64,000 bases of DNA, taken from NCBI RefSeq assembly GCF_048773025.1, contig NC_133569.1, positions 1,612,001 to 1,676,000 on the forward strand, given 5' to 3'. Position 1 is the stretch's first letter. The number at the start of each line of letters is the position of its first letter. A model generated the notes under the pieces. That model was not told the DNA's origin. It worked only from the letters and a program-made list of their open reading frames with translations, and did not search any database. Below, one piece after another: positions 46,161 to 58,475 of this stretch. The position numbers were made by a program, and so were the translations under genes. The stretch is from Camelus bactrianus (Eukaryota > Chordata > Mammalia > Artiodactyla > Camelidae).

Positions 46161-47229
46161 TATAATCAAATAAGATTTGCAACAAATTTAAAATAAGAAA
46201 TGATTTGTGTGGTAACTGTGTCAAAATATTAAGCAGTTTCTGTAAATGACTATAATTAGTGTGACTCCCGCAGTCCAGTGAAACGTTTGTAGGGACAGAG
46301 GTTGTTCAGGAGAGTGTTGAACAAAACTGCCTGGTGGCCTCTTCTAGGGCCACTGTATCCATGACTCAAGCCTTTCCAGCTGGTCATTCCAATGGCCCAG
46401 CTTTCAAGGAGATTTATGGTGTCAGACCTCACCCTGTGAGAGCAAATCAGATAAGCCGCACTGGCCGTAACCTCATTCTTCATCAGTTCTTCCCCTACTC
46501 CTGGATCTTTCCTATCGCATGGGAACATGCTATAATCTCTCTCATCATTAAAACCCTCCCTTGACCTTACAGCCTCCTCCAGCTACTGCCCCCATGGCTC
46601 TGCTTCCCTTTACAGCAAAACTCACCCAGAGAGTTGTCTATACTTGGTAAAGAACCCACTTCTGCTCCTCCCATTCTCCTCTGAGCCCACTGCAGTCAGG
46701 CTTTCCTCCCCCAAAACTACTCTTGTCAGGACTACTAGTGGCTCCCTTGGTGTCAGATCCAGTGGTCCTTGCTCAGTCTTCATCAAGGAACAGAGTTTGG
46801 CACTCTTGGCCACTGTTTCCTTCTTCAAGCATGTTCTTCACTTGGCTTTCAGGACACCACACTCTTTGGGTTTTACTCTTACTTCACCAACCACTAACTT
46901 CTCAGTCGTTGTTGCTGCTTCCCCCTCCTCTTCCTAACCCCTAAACCCTGCAGTGCCCTAAGGATTAGTCCGTGGCCTTCTCTTTTCTAGCTATGTCCAC
47001 CTCCCAGGTGACCCTATCTGGTCTGATGGCTTACGTAGTTTGAATATACTGATGTGGTGATGCCAAAGTTACTCTAATGAATGTGTAACAGCAAACTGTG
47101 ATCAGTGGGGGAAGAAAAGGTGCACGGTGCTATGAGATCACATACCAGGGGTTCCTGTTCCCGTCTAGAACAGAGAACGGGGAGGGGGCAGCACAGACTT
47201 TGAGTTGCAAGCCATTATTCAGCCAGGGA
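46161..47229. other. Intergenic with an ancient interspersed repeat
   Basis: Between about 46,430 and 47,040 the plus strand resembles a common old mammalian repeat ('tctgcttccctttacagcaa', 'agagttgtctatacttggta', 'ctgcagtcaggctttcctcc', 'tatctggtctgatggcttac'), possibly a LINE-2-like RT remnant. Family not certain. The overlapping plus frames derive from it. Confidence 0.45.
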
Positions 47230-47405
47230 TCTGTTTTTGCAAATGAAGTTTTACTGGAAGTCAGCCACCCCCATTTGTTTTGTCATCTAAGATTGCTTTT
47301 GCACTACAGTGGCAGAGTTGAATTGTTGCAAGAGAGACTACACAGCTTGCAAACCTGACAGTATTTACTATGTCCCTTTATAAGAAAATCTGTTGACCCC
47401 TGGGC
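47230..47405 (-). mobile_element. MER1-type hAT-Charlie element, second copy
   Basis: Same orientation as the 2.7-kb copy: 'aagttttactggaagtcagc', 'actacagtggcagagttgaa', 'agtatttactatgtcccttt' and terminal 'tgacccctgg'. Confidence 0.7.
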
Positions 47406-47639
47406 CAGAAGATCAGAGAACAGATGATATTTGAGTTGAGGTCAGAAAGGCTAATGTGAGTTATCCAGATGAAGAAAGGGGGAGAGTGTTCCAAGCCATC
47501 GGAACAGCACGTGTCTGAGCCTTGTGGGGGAAAGGAGCATGGGGGATCAAGGACCTGATGGAAAGCTAGTGTACCTGCAGAACGAGAGCAAGCATGGGGC
47601 TGCTCATAGACGGAGGTGGTTGTGTCCTTCACAAACACT

Positions 47640-47790
47640 GCCTAAAGCAGTGCTTCCACAACTTGATTGTGTCTAAGAGCCACATGTTAACATGCAGATT
47701 CTGGTTCATCAGATCTGGAGTGGGTCTGTGATTTGCATTTCGAACAAGGTTCCAAGTGATGCCTAAGTAGCAAGTGCCATATGCCACCTG
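47640..47790 (+). mobile_element. MER5-type hAT-Charlie element
   Basis: 'aagcagtgcttccacaactt', 'catgcagattctggttcatc' and 'gtgatttgcatttcgaacaa' are MER5-like. Confidence 0.5.
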
Positions 47791-48469
47791 GAAAGTCAAA
47801 GGGCATGATCTCATTAAAGCTGAGTGGTTGGATGAGGAGCTTGATGGGGAGGAAGGAATCAAGAATGATTCCAGGTTTCTAACTTGAACAGCCCATTGGT
47901 GTCACTTACTGGGAAGGGCAGCCTGGGGACCAAGCAAGTTTGAATGTGGAGAGGATGAGTTAAATTTCGGATGAGTTGAATGTGTGGTGTCTATGAGACA
48001 TTTACATGTAGACCAGCAGGTAGTTGAATATTCTGGAAGGGAGGGATTCGGATTAAGGAATGGTTTTTCAAAAGTAGATGAGTGCATGTGGAATGTCTTC
48101 ATAGGCTTAGGGGAAGGTATAAGAGATGGGGCAAGATATTATGGTCATGAGTCCAGAGGAATTGCTATCTGTGGGGAGGACAAGGTGGGGGTGTGGCAAA
48201 CAAGAATAAGTATTTATGTAGATGTGGTGGGTGGAGCTTGAGGACACTCTCACTGCTGGCCTCAATCTTCTTTGTGGAAAAGAAAGCAAGACCTATGAAG
48301 GGATTGGGTGGAGAAGAGAAGACAGGGAGGAACGAATTTCTGGCATGTGAATGTGTGCCAGTGTATATGCAAAATATCAAAAATTTGCATCTTCTGATAA
48401 AATTTTATTTTATTGTCTTTTAAGGAACGTGGTTAAGTGTCATTTTAGAAAAAGCACAGAACGTAGAAA
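47791..48469. other. Intergenic, no gene seen
   Basis: Purine-rich, frames of up to 85 codons with no recognisable domain. Confidence 0.4.
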
Positions 48470-48610
48470 GAGTCAAGAAAACTGCTATTGTCCTACTATT
48501 TGACCCTTGACAGATCCTTTCCCCTCTCTGGGCCTCAGTTCTCTCATTTGTAAAATGAGAGGGGTCGGGATTGATCGCTAAAGCGTCATCTGATTTTCTG
48601 GTTCTGACTC
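48470..48610 (+). mobile_element. MIR SINE
   Basis: 'cctctctgggcctcagttct' and 'tcatttgtaaaatgagaggg' are the MIR reverse-core motifs. Confidence 0.65.
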
Positions 48611-49549
48611 AATACAATCAAAGATTTTTAAATGTAGCATATAAAGAAATACTTAATAGAAATATTTACATTTTATCTTGAATCTTAATGAGGAATACCT
48701 ATTCTGCCTAGAATTGGATGAGAGTCAAATAAACATTTTCATTTCAAGTCACCCTGAAGGGATTCAGTGCATTTAAAGGATAAGAAATAAGTAGGGAGTT
48801 AAGTCTTGCAGAATTTCTGACTAAGGCTACACGACACTATAGGAACAACACTTACAATCTTCAAAGCGTTTGGTAATTGTGAATGCATCTTCACAAAATG
48901 CCCTGGGAGGTTGTTAACTTCCTTTTAAGATGGTGTAGAAACTGAGAGAAGGAATTTGTGACTTGCCTAAGGCTTTGGAAGGACTCCTGCAATCCTGTTC
49001 ATTAAATCTAGGGCCTGAAGAACAGTCTTGTTTGGCTGATTTTCTTTACTTGAAGTCAGAGCTCTGGAGGAAGCCTCTGGGGCACCTGGGCCCCATCACC
49101 TCCACCTTCACCTTCATGTAATGACATAAAGTCTAGCCTATCAACAGGGGTTCCTTCTTTCAGGGGATATTTGAGAAGCTCCTGGAGAGCTGAGACCATG
49201 TACAGTTCATCTTGATATTTCCTACAGTAGTTGAATAGGAATTTATTTCTTTTTAAGCATTATTTTTTAGAATGAGAAAATTAGATTTTGCCCAGCAAAG
49301 GTCTAGCTACAACCCGAAAGTAATGCAAAAGTAAAACTCAGGTTCAGAGTTTTGCTTACTGAGAATGTGGTTCTTCCACCGAGTTCTGCCAGGAAATTGG
49401 TTTTTGCCCAATCTGCTCTCTGGGATAAGAAAGTGGATCTCAGCCTTTCACTCAGTTGCTGTGTGCCAGTGCAACTTAAGTCCGGCTTTTCTGTTTTCCC
49501 ATCTAGAAGTCCAAAATGATAGTGCCCCATCCTATCTACCTCAAAGGCT
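48611..49549. other. Intergenic, no gene seen
   Basis: A weak MIR-like patch at about 48,880-48,985; otherwise unassigned. Confidence 0.4.
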
Positions 49550-49690
49550 TTTTAATTTTTTTAATTGAAGTATAGTCAGTTACAGTGTGTCAATTTCTGG
49601 TGTACAGCACAATGTCCCAGGCATGCATATATATACATATATTCTTTTTCATATTCTTTTTCATTAAAGGTTATTACAAGATACTCAAAG
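49550..49690 (-). mobile_element. LINE-1 3' end, antisense, short
   Basis: 'aattgaagtatagtcagtta', 'tctggtgtacagcacaatgt' and 'ttattacaagatactcaaag' mark a 5'-truncated, ~140-bp insertion with its T-run at 49,550. Confidence 0.8.
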
Positions 49691-52104
49691 GCTTTTGTGA
49701 AGATACCTCTTAAGTACTTAGAGCTCTTAGGAAAAAGGTGTTATATATATGCAAAGCATTGTCACATATACACACTAGATGCTTTATATCCAATATAAAT
49801 TTTAAAGCCAAAATAAGAAAGTTTGTCGGGTACTTGTTAAGAAATATAAATGGCTGTACTGATACGTATCTGTTTCACAGGGAAGTTAAAAGAAGTAATT
49901 GATACTTGTAAAGTTCCTTGAAGTCTTTGAATTAAAGAGTCTAGAATTTACAAGCTATGATTACCTTCTGTATTATAAATGTTATAATTAATACACACAC
50001 ATATTTTCCAATTCAGATGCAGAGCTAGGACTTGTTTAAAATGAATAAACCCTTTGAAATGACTATTTTGGGGAGTAGCCTCTCTAGCCTCTCGAGTTCT
50101 GACTCATTTGGGTGGGCACCAATTGATGAGGACTCCAGTCTCCCCCGAGTACTTTTACCACCTGTATTTTGTAATTTTAGTAATCTGCCTTGCCTTCGTG
50201 GCAGGAAGAATTGAAATAACCCTGTGTTATGATTTACTCAAGCTTGACAGGAATCAGGAGCCAAATAAAAGGGAAGACAGCTATTTCTCTGTCTAATAAG
50301 GTGACCTCAGATTGCTGGATGTTCCCTGTGACATTTGCTTGAAAATTTTTCTTCCAGCTTCATTAAACTGTCTTTGGGAGGTAGCAACTAAATATTCCCC
50401 GTGGTCTAGATGTTCACGTTCCCTAATGATTGGCCCTGCAGCTGGAAGGAGAGTTGGGATACACAAGTGGGTGGGCTGGGATCAGGGCAGACAGTGGGGG
50501 CAGTCCCAGGCAGGGCAAGGGAGTCACCAGTGTTCTTTAAATAGCAAAGACCTTTGGGCATTTTAAGAAATATACTGTACTTACAGTCATTTGCTGAGAC
50601 AGTACATACAGTTAGTTCAGATTACAAATGACTGTCCCATTGAGGTGCATACTGTTCAGAAGGACAGAGACCAAAATGCCCCTGCCCAGGCTCGCCTGGT
50701 CAGAGTGTACTAGGGGAAACCAAAAGGAGATTGCTGTCTTTATAGTTCTAAAACCCTTGAATGCTGTTCATTGTAAAATTCTTTCAAGTTCGCTATAGAC
50801 TTGAAATTTTTCTAGTACAATGCTGGAGGGAAAAAAATAAAGAAGTGCCTCTTTACTTCACGACCACTTCTCTCTACCTCAAACATCACCAGATACACAG
50901 GATAAGAACCCCCCAGATCTATTTAATTGCATTGTAAGTTATATATTCTAGAATGTTCTCTAAAGTGAATATTAGGCATTTCTCTCTCATCATCCAAAGA
51001 AGTGACAACAAGGTGATTAGAGCCATGCATGGCAACAGGTTCTTAAACATACTGAAATCATACAGGAAATAGGAATGATAATGACAAATCTTCACACACA
51101 CATTACTAAACACCTAGGGAGCCAAAAGTGACCTGAGATTTTCCTTTTTTGGAGATGGGTGAGAGGGGAAGGGGAAGAGAAAAACAGCTGCTAGTAAATT
51201 AAAAAAGGCGATGGTTGTCATCATATGGGGTACCCAGTAGGTTCTTTAAAATGGAACTGACTATTTAAGAAGTAAATTAACCAAACCTCATGGTTGAATT
51301 ATTTTTGCATGAAGATTGTATTTACCCCAATCGGGGACACATGCTTTGAAACTTGGACTGCCTGGAAAATTCAAGATGGGTGATATACCAGCACTCTGAT
51401 TCCAGTCTCCCTTTGTACTTCATAGAGCTGGAAGAAAACATTTGAGATAAAGTTCTAGGAAGAATTGTCATGAATCTCATTTTATGTTAAGGAACAATTG
51501 GCGTTTTGAATTGGAGTCCTGGGGCTGAAAGCACATGTGCATAAGGTAAATATCTTAATTATCATTCATTATGCATCTTCAGGAGGTACATTATTATACA
51601 TAATTGTGCATCTGCCTCTAAAGAGGTAGGCTCCTACCTACAGTGACCACATTTCCCAAATCCCAAACTGAGAAGCGTAATTGGAAACGTGGTCTGACAA
51701 GGAGATTGGATTTTTTAAAATCTGGGCCGTCCTGGAAACGCTCACACATCCCTTGGCAGGCACTGTGCCCAATGTGTGTGCACTTTTTAACCGAGGATGA
51801 GGAGACTAAGCTGGGCTCAAGTCTGTAAGACCATAAAGCGAGGCGGGGGTGGGGGACTGCTCTGCAGAGGGAAAAGGTCAGAAGGAGGTCATGGCTGGGT
51901 GACCTCAGAGCCGTTTGGTTGTGTATCTTTTGCAGCTGGGGAGAGTAAAGGAGTCCCATAATGGAGGTTTTAGGAACAAGAGAACAAGGTCTCCATTTGG
52001 CAGGAGAAGAAGGGGAGAAGAGGAAAAGAAACTAATATTTCCAAGGGCAGGCGGTACCTCACTTAGACTGGGGGGCTGGGGCCCCAGGCTCACTGTGTGA
52101 GGGC
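49691..52104. other. Intergenic, no gene seen
   Basis: About 2.4 kb with no confident repeat or gene. Short frames only. Confidence 0.4.
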
Positions 52105-52465
52105 CGAATTGTGTCCCCCCAAATTTATATGATGAAGTCCTAATGCCCAGCACCTCAGAATGTGACTGGATTTGGAGACAGGGTCTTTAATTAAGTTAAA
52201 GTGACATCATTAGGGTGGGCCCTAATCCAATCTGCTTGGTGTCTTTATAAGAAGAGGAGATTAGGACCACATACAGAGGGAAGACCACTTGAAGACATGG
52301 GGGATGGCAACTATTTACAACCAAGACAATAGACCTCTGAATAAACCAACCTTAGCAACACCTTGATCCCAGACTTCCAGCCTCCAGAACTGGGAGACAA
52401 TACGTTTCTGTTGTTTCAGCCACCCAGTCTGTGAGGCTTTGTTATGGAGCCCTAGTGAACTCATG
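52105..52465 (+). mobile_element. MLT1-type LTR (ERVL-MaLR), solo fossil
   Basis: Full MLT1 order: 'aattgtgtccccccaaattt', 'aatgtgactggatttggaga', 'tagggtgggccctaatccaa', 'tctttataagaagaggagat', 'cccagacttccagcctccag', 'tttctgttgtttcagccacc' and a closing 'gccctagtgaactc'. No internal sequence; old, present across mammals. Confidence 0.85.
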
Positions 52466-53139
52466 CACAAGCGTCGTGTTGATGCAATGCCCGGGGGTCC
52501 GGCGGGAGGGGAACCAGCTGGGCCTGGGAGAGACCAGGCTGTTTGGGACGGCTCGGTCCTGGTGTTATACTCACCTGCTCCTTGCAGCAAGTTTCCAGGA
52601 GAAACTTTTAATTAGACAGTGTGACCCTCTCTGAGGCCTTGCAGGCTATGGGTTTCCTACCCCAGGCTGCAGCCCCTCTGGAGTGATTTTGAGCCTCATG
52701 TGCTTCCAGGATGAAGCAGGACTTTTATGAAACCAGCTTGCCAAGACTCTGAGGGGCTTGTCTGGGGATTCCTGATGATAGAGCTGATGGGGATCATGAA
52801 ATGGTATCATCTTCAACTGACGCCCCAACAGCTGTGTGAGTTTGATGTCCGCTTGTGGTTAGCTCACTTCCACCTGTTCCCAGCATGCCTGCTTTTTCCC
52901 TGAAGAAATGGGCTTGACATTAACCAAGACACCATCCCGCCATTTGTCTCTTCCCTAGGCACACTATGAGGTCTGGACTCGTCAGCCTGAGAACACAGAG
53001 GCAGAGAGGGGCCACGATCCGGCTGCGCAGACAAGGAGGAAGGAAACGAGATGCTGCCTGCCGCACTCTGCCCCTCCTGTGCATGTCCCCTGCACGAGGG
53101 CCACTGTAGCTGTTGACTGTGCTCCGTCTCACTCCCTCC
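52466..53139. other. Intergenic, no gene seen
   Basis: GC-moderate unique-looking DNA. The 90-107-codon minus frames near 52,860-53,240 lack recognisable content. Confidence 0.4.
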
Positions 53140-53275
53140 CACATCCAGCTTATGAGGTAGGTACTATCATTTTCTACATTTTGTAGGTGAGGAAACAGAG
53201 GCTCAGAGAGTGAAAGGGCCAGGGGCAGAAGCCAGGTCTGCATGACTCAAAGCTTATGCCCCTAATTATCCTACT
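53140..53275 (+). mobile_element. MIR SINE
   Basis: 'tatgaggtaggtactatcat' and 'tgaggaaacagaggctcaga' are MIR core motifs. Confidence 0.7.
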
Positions 53276-53734
53276 TACTACCTCCCCTCTTAAAGGCTAT
53301 AAATACATCATCCTGGACTTAGTCATTGAATCTGGGGATGCTAAAATGAAAGGACAGCTTCCTTCCGAGCCCTCCTGGTACACATCCTGAAACCCAAAGG
53401 AGGCACTTCAGGGCAAATTGAAGGCAGTCGTCTCTGTGTAGTGGGGAACAAAAATACTACTTGTTTTTTTAACCTCAAGTTGTAGAGCCTGAAAAGATTG
53501 GCTTGAGAAGGGTCTAGATCAGTTCCCTAGACACCTAGAGGGTAGAAATGCAGGGATTGCTGTTCTCAAAGCAAAACAAACAAAAATGCTCCCAACCTGA
53601 CACAGAATTTATATATAATCCCCCTAAGACTGTGCAGGCAGCCAAAGCCACAAATGCTTTGACCTTGGGGCAAGATTTTTGTCAAGTCCATCAGTTCTGG
53701 CTTTCGACTAGTAATTTAGCCTCATCTTCACAAC
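53276..53734. other. Intergenic, no gene seen
   Basis: Unassigned short stretch between two MIRs. Confidence 0.4.
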
Positions 53735-53900
53735 CATCATAGCTAACCCATCCTGAGCTCCTACTGCGCGTCAGCCACTGTTTGATCTCATTGAATCTTC
53801 ACAGCAGCCCTGAGATACAGACTATCACCATCCCCATTTTACAGATGAGGAACTTGAGGCCATTTCACACTGACAAGGAACTGATTATGAGTTACCTGCT
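53735..53900 (+). mobile_element. MIR SINE
   Basis: 'gagctcctactgcgcgtcag', 'tcattgaatcttcacagcag' and 'ttttacagatgaggaacttg' follow the MIR consensus. Confidence 0.75.
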
Positions 53901-53937
53901 CCTTTTATAATTCATTTTTTAAAAGGGGAAAGTTTGA

Positions 53938-54045
53938 GGGTTGGGGAGATACAGCTCACTCATAGCATGTGTGCTTAGCATGCACAGGGTCCTAGGTTCA
54001 ATCCCCAATACTTCCATCAAAAAAATAATAAAAATAAAAAAGGAA
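53938..54045 (+). mobile_element. Vic-1-type camelid SINE
   Basis: 'ggttggggagatacagctca', 'tgtgcttagcatgcacaggg' and 'gttcaatccccaatacttcc' with an A-rich AAATAAA tail. tRNA-derived with recognisable A and B boxes; camelid-specific family as I recall it. Confidence 0.8.
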
Positions 54046-54892
54046 GAGTTTCATTAATTATTACTTCATAAGTACAGTTAGTAAAGAAAGTTATTCAAAT
54101 AATTAATTGCAGTTAATATGGGGGAATATTTTAAAATATGTAGTTCCCCGTGGGGAAAACCTAAAAAAAAGAGGATAAGAAGATGGGGCCGTTTATTGGC
54201 TTAGGTCATGTCGTGAGTGATAGCCTTACCCTGGGCTGGTAGAGAGGTCCAGGAAGTGCAGAATAAACTCCAACCTTTGGGGACCACCTCAAGGAGAGCG
54301 GTGACTACATGCACTCACAGCTCATCACGTAGAGTCTCTGAGCTGGCTATGTCAGTGGAATGACCTATTTCTTACATAAAAGCTCAGAACATAAGAAATA
54401 AGTCATCCTGCACCACTAAGATAACTCAAAAATCCAGAAACATGCACAAAAGGGACACACCTGTACAGCAGTTTGTGGCTTGGGCCCCATTCCTGCCACA
54501 AAATGCACCACCCTCGCCTCCTGTTCTACTTACTGTCACAGGCTACACTTTGCTCGAGAGCTCAGATCCACTGGGGGTAGAAATCCCAAGCGTAGCAACA
54601 GTGTCCAAGCAGAAGCAGCAGCCAAATGTCCTTAACTAGCAGAGGAAAGGCCTGAATAATGATAATCAAGCTCAGAAGCCAAATCAGAAGTGGGTTCAGT
54701 TGTAGCAGGCATGGCTGGGGGGAGTGGGGGCCGCAAGGGGTAGGAATAGCGAGGCAGGCCGGCAGGCCCAGGCTTTTAGGCTTTTGCACCAGATCTATGA
54801 AAATTTCGTACATCTTGGCAGTGCCGTGGAATATACCTCAGCTACCCAGGAGAAAGCACTGGAAAGGGGGCCTGATTTTCCTCAGAAATAAT
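54046..54892. other. Intergenic, no gene seen
   Basis: No repeat or exon named with confidence. Confidence 0.4.
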
Positions 54893-55148
54893 AATAATTA
54901 CCATTGAGTGACAGTTTACCATATGCCAGATACTATTCTAAGCATTCATTATCTCATTTTATTCTATTAAGGGATAAGAAACAACCCTACATGGCAGGCA
55001 CAATTATTAAGCCACATTTTACATAGGGAGAAACTGAGGCTCTGGAAGGTTAAGTAACTTCTAAGGTGACACAACTTCAAAGTAGCAGAATTAGAATTCT
55101 AATCTCGGTGTGTGTGAATTCTGAATCCAACTCTTTACCCACTAGGCC
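54893..55148 (+). mobile_element. MIR SINE
   Basis: Long, well-preserved MIR: 'catatgccagatactattct', 'tcattatctcattttattct', 'gagaaactgaggctctggaa', 'ctgaatccaactctttaccc'. Confidence 0.85.
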
Positions 55149-55151
55149 AGA

Positions 55152-55345
55152 GTGTCACAAACTTTTCTGTAAAGGGCCAGATAGTAAATATTTTCAGCCT
55201 TGCAGACCACATGGCCTCTGTCACAGTATGAAAGCAGCCATAGACAATACGTAAATGAATAGGCATGTCTGTGTTCCACTAGAACTTTATTTTAAAAAGA
55301 TGGTGATGGGCTAGCTTTGGCTGTAGTTTACTGACCCCTGAACTA
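55152..55345 (+). mobile_element. MER1-type hAT-Charlie element, third copy
   Basis: Near-complete: 'tgtcacaaacttttctgtaa', 'agggccagatagtaaatatt', 'gcagccatagacaatacgta' and the terminal 'gtagtttactgacccctg'. Inverted ends face each other as expected. Confidence 0.75.
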
Positions 55346-55444
55346 AGCTATGACACTTCCCTAATTGTCTGCAGCAACAATTGTTCTGGTCTTAGAATTA
55401 AGTACCCTAGAATTAGAGACGGTGATCTAATGCAAGGAAGGAGA
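55346..55444. other. Short intergenic gap
   Basis: Nothing recognised. Confidence 0.4.
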
Positions 55445-55600
55445 ACTGACCTGAAGAATTTGGGCTCGAGCCTCAGTAGTGCCACTCACTTTCTGTGGGA
55501 TTTTGGTCAAGTTATGTAATGCCTTTGGGCTTCAGTTTCCCTATTTGCAAATTAAGATGAGAATCACTGTTTTATCTACCTCTCTGGAATATATGTTTTC
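55445..55600 (-). mobile_element. MIR SINE
   Basis: 'ctcgagcctcagtagtgcca', 'tggtcaagttatgtaatgcc' and 'gggcttcagtttccctattt' are MIR in reverse orientation. Confidence 0.65.
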
Positions 55601-56224
55601 AGGAAGATGGGAAAACACAGGTGGCCTGCTTGTTGAAAAATGGAATTACCATGCAAATCGTAGGTGCTTACTTTTCCTTATAGAATGACTGCCTGGAGCC
55701 CCAAGCCATAATTTCCCCATAGATCACATCCTAGGCCTGGCCCCTGGTGCCATTGGAAGGAGCCGCAGGTAAGTCACTTTCATATCTATATGAGAGTTGA
55801 TTCCTATGGCAACAAACAGAATCAGAAGCAGCTCTCACGCTGTGCAAAAGAACAATGTGAGGATAGCAAACCAAAAAGTGAAAATCAGACAAGATATGGA
55901 ATTGCAAGGAGACGGTTAAGCTCAGGTTGAGTGGCTAGTGCTGATACCAGTGACAGGGATTGTTTCCATCGAGTGAGAGCGAGCTCTTGCTTTGTTGAAG
56001 CATGTGTTTGTGACGCCGTTAAACATTCAGATAATATACTCCTTCCTGACAAGGAGCTTTCCTCAATGCCAATCGCCGAAGGAAAAAAAACAAAGCACTT
56101 CCTTTTGCTTTCTCTCACATCTGGGCATGGGGAAGAAGCTCTCCAACTCACCCCGGAAAGCTCAGCCCCTAGAAGGAGGTTGCAGAGACGGGTCTAGAGG
56201 GCCAGGGCACTAGAGCTGTAATGG
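55601..56224. other. Intergenic, no gene seen
   Basis: Overlapping 73-88-codon frames on both strands around 55,885-56,213 look like chance; no domain. Confidence 0.4.
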
Positions 56225-56370
56225 CCCGTGGAGATGATTTTGTCCAGCGCTTCACGTTTCTAGTATGGAAACTGAGGCCTGAGAAATGGCTGGCTGAAGG
56301 CCCTCAGATGTAAATAGCAGGACCTGCATTAGAACCCAGGTCTCCTGACTCTCCTGCTCGATGACGTGTC
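56225..56370 (+). mobile_element. MIR SINE
   Basis: 'atggaaactgaggcctgaga', 'agatgtaaatagcaggacct' and 'agaacccaggtctcctgact' follow the MIR order. Confidence 0.65.
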
Positions 56371-57059
56371 CCTTATTTGGAGTCTGAAATGTCTACTTCA
56401 GTACACTCCCATGCATTGCAGCCATTTTTATTGACACACTCTGATATTGACAAGGCAACCTAGGCAAGAGTTTCCTTACATACTATTTACTTTTGCAAAC
56501 CTTTACTTCACAGCATGATTGGGCCTCTTTCCCTCAAAAGAAATAAAGGAAAAGGTCGTTTGCGCCTCTGTATTCCCGTGGAATTCTTTGAACAATTGGG
56601 ATGAAAGTAGTATCTTGTTCTTTTCTCTTTGTTCTAGTTGTTATTACTGAAGTTGACATTGAAAATAGTTAAAACTTCTCTTCAATGTTTTAAGAGAATA
56701 AGCAGTATTGATTGTGAGATAAGGTTTCTAAAGCTTTCCTTTACTAATAATTGTTAGACACAGTCACTGTGTAGTACCTTTTAACTAATACTCGGTAAAT
56801 TAGGCCATTGACGTTGCCAAACCATAAAGTATTTTCTTCCAGCTTTGTTAGTCTGTGACGAGCTTAACAAGACCTCTTAGTGCCTGGACATGGCAGGCAG
56901 TGAGAGTTCACTTTTCCCCTAATTAGCTCCGTGCCTATTTGCAGGGAGCTTTATTTTTTTCTAATATTTCTGGGTATAGTATTTCCTTAATATTGCCAAG
57001 GTCTTCATTTGTATCTTATGCCCTGTACACTTGAGGAAATGTGGGGTCAAGAAGAGGTT
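56371..57059. other. Intergenic, no gene seen
   Basis: Unassigned AT-moderate DNA. Confidence 0.4.
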
Positions 57060-57295
57060 AAATATAGTGGTTAAAAACATGGGATTTAAAGTCAGAGCGG
57101 AGTTCAAGTCACAGCTCCTCTATTTTCCTAGTTGTGTGACCGTGTGGGAATCACCCAAACTCCATCCTTAGTTTTCTCATCAATAAGGTGGGGAAAATAA
57201 TGGTAGCTGCCTCTGAGGATTGACTTGCAGGTGAAATGAGCTGATGCAGGCAGTCCTTGGCAGAGGCGTACTCCGTAAGCGTGAGCCACTGTTTC
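57060..57295 (-). mobile_element. MIR SINE
   Basis: 'agtggttaaaaacatgggat', 'cctagttgtgtgaccgtgtg' and 'gtttctcatcaata'-type order. Read on plus, the element is in the reverse of the 56.2-kb copy. Confidence 0.6.
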
Positions 57296-58084
57296 CTTGG
57301 GGAGCCTGGGAAGCTTATCCCACTTCTCTTCTATGATACAGGAAGAAACAGAAAATACTTATTTTGAAGCCGTGAATAATGTTAAATAAAAATACAGAAA
57401 TGCCCATTGTTAGTGCTGACACACACACCCTCTGTGTTAAGCCTACTTAAAGTCAATTTCTCCATCAAAAATTCTGTGCTGAGAAACAATTTTTTTCTCT
57501 CTCGGCCAAACGCGTTCCTGTTTTCAGTGTAACTGGTGTGTTTTTATTATTGCTACCTTACTTCCCACTGAGACATTTTTCCTCCAGAGCATATGATGTC
57601 ATTTATAGCTACTGGTACAGACATTTTTTCCCATATTTTGTCAGTTAAGCATATCACAGGATTTAATATGTACAGTCTTATATGGTTCACTGAAGTACCT
57701 GGAGGAGAAGAGAAATAATGACAAGGAGAACAAAATAAGAGGTTCTACTTTCAGCACCAAAGAACTGAGGGTAGAATCCTGTCCTGTTGATTTCATGAGT
57801 GAATATTAAATATTATGAGGCTTGTAATGAACATACTGATAACTTTGGTAAGCATTTCAAAGAACAAATTAATATTGAAATATTTAATATCTAGAACTCA
57901 AACTTTTGCACTGAAGCTTGCCAATTCTCTCGTATAGTTGGGAAGCAGATGGCATATCGTGCTTGTGCGAGGTAAAGTTGCTTATTGCCAAAACCTGGGT
58001 GGTACGCAGGCAAACGCATTTGTGTTGATGATGCTGGTGTGGTAACGTGGGCAGGTCACAGCATTTCTCGGTTTCGATATAAGT
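57296..58084. other. Intergenic, no gene seen
   Basis: Unassigned. Confidence 0.4.
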
Positions 58085-58475
58085 GGGTATGTCTGAATTG
58101 TGTTCTGCTAAATTCACACGTTGAAGTCCTAATCCGCAGTATCTCAGAACGTGGCTGTATTTGGAGACAGGGTCCCTAAGAGGTGATTGAGTTAAAAGGA
58201 GGTCATTAGGGTGAGCCCTAATCCAACATGACTAGTATTTCCCTATAAGAAGAGATTAGGATGCAGACACACATAGAGGGAAGACCATATGAAGACACGG
58301 GGAGAAAGCAGCCGTCTGCAAGCCAAGGAGAGACACCTCAAAAGAAATCAGCCCATTTGACACTTTGATCTGGGACTTCCAGCCTACAGAGCTGTGAGGA
58401 AATAATACATTTGTGTTGTTTAAGCCGGCTTGTCTGTGGTATTTTGTTATGAGGGGCCCCTGGACACTAATACAT
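58085..58475 (+). mobile_element. MLT1-type LTR (ERVL-MaLR), solo fossil
   Basis: 'gtctgaattgtgttctgcta', 'aaattcacacgttgaagtcc', 'gtatttggagacagggtccc', 'agggtgagccctaatccaac', 'ctataagaagagattaggat', 'tgggacttccagcctacaga' and 'tttgtgttgtttaagccggc'. Complete-length solo LTR with no internal region; ancient and decayed. Confidence 0.85.
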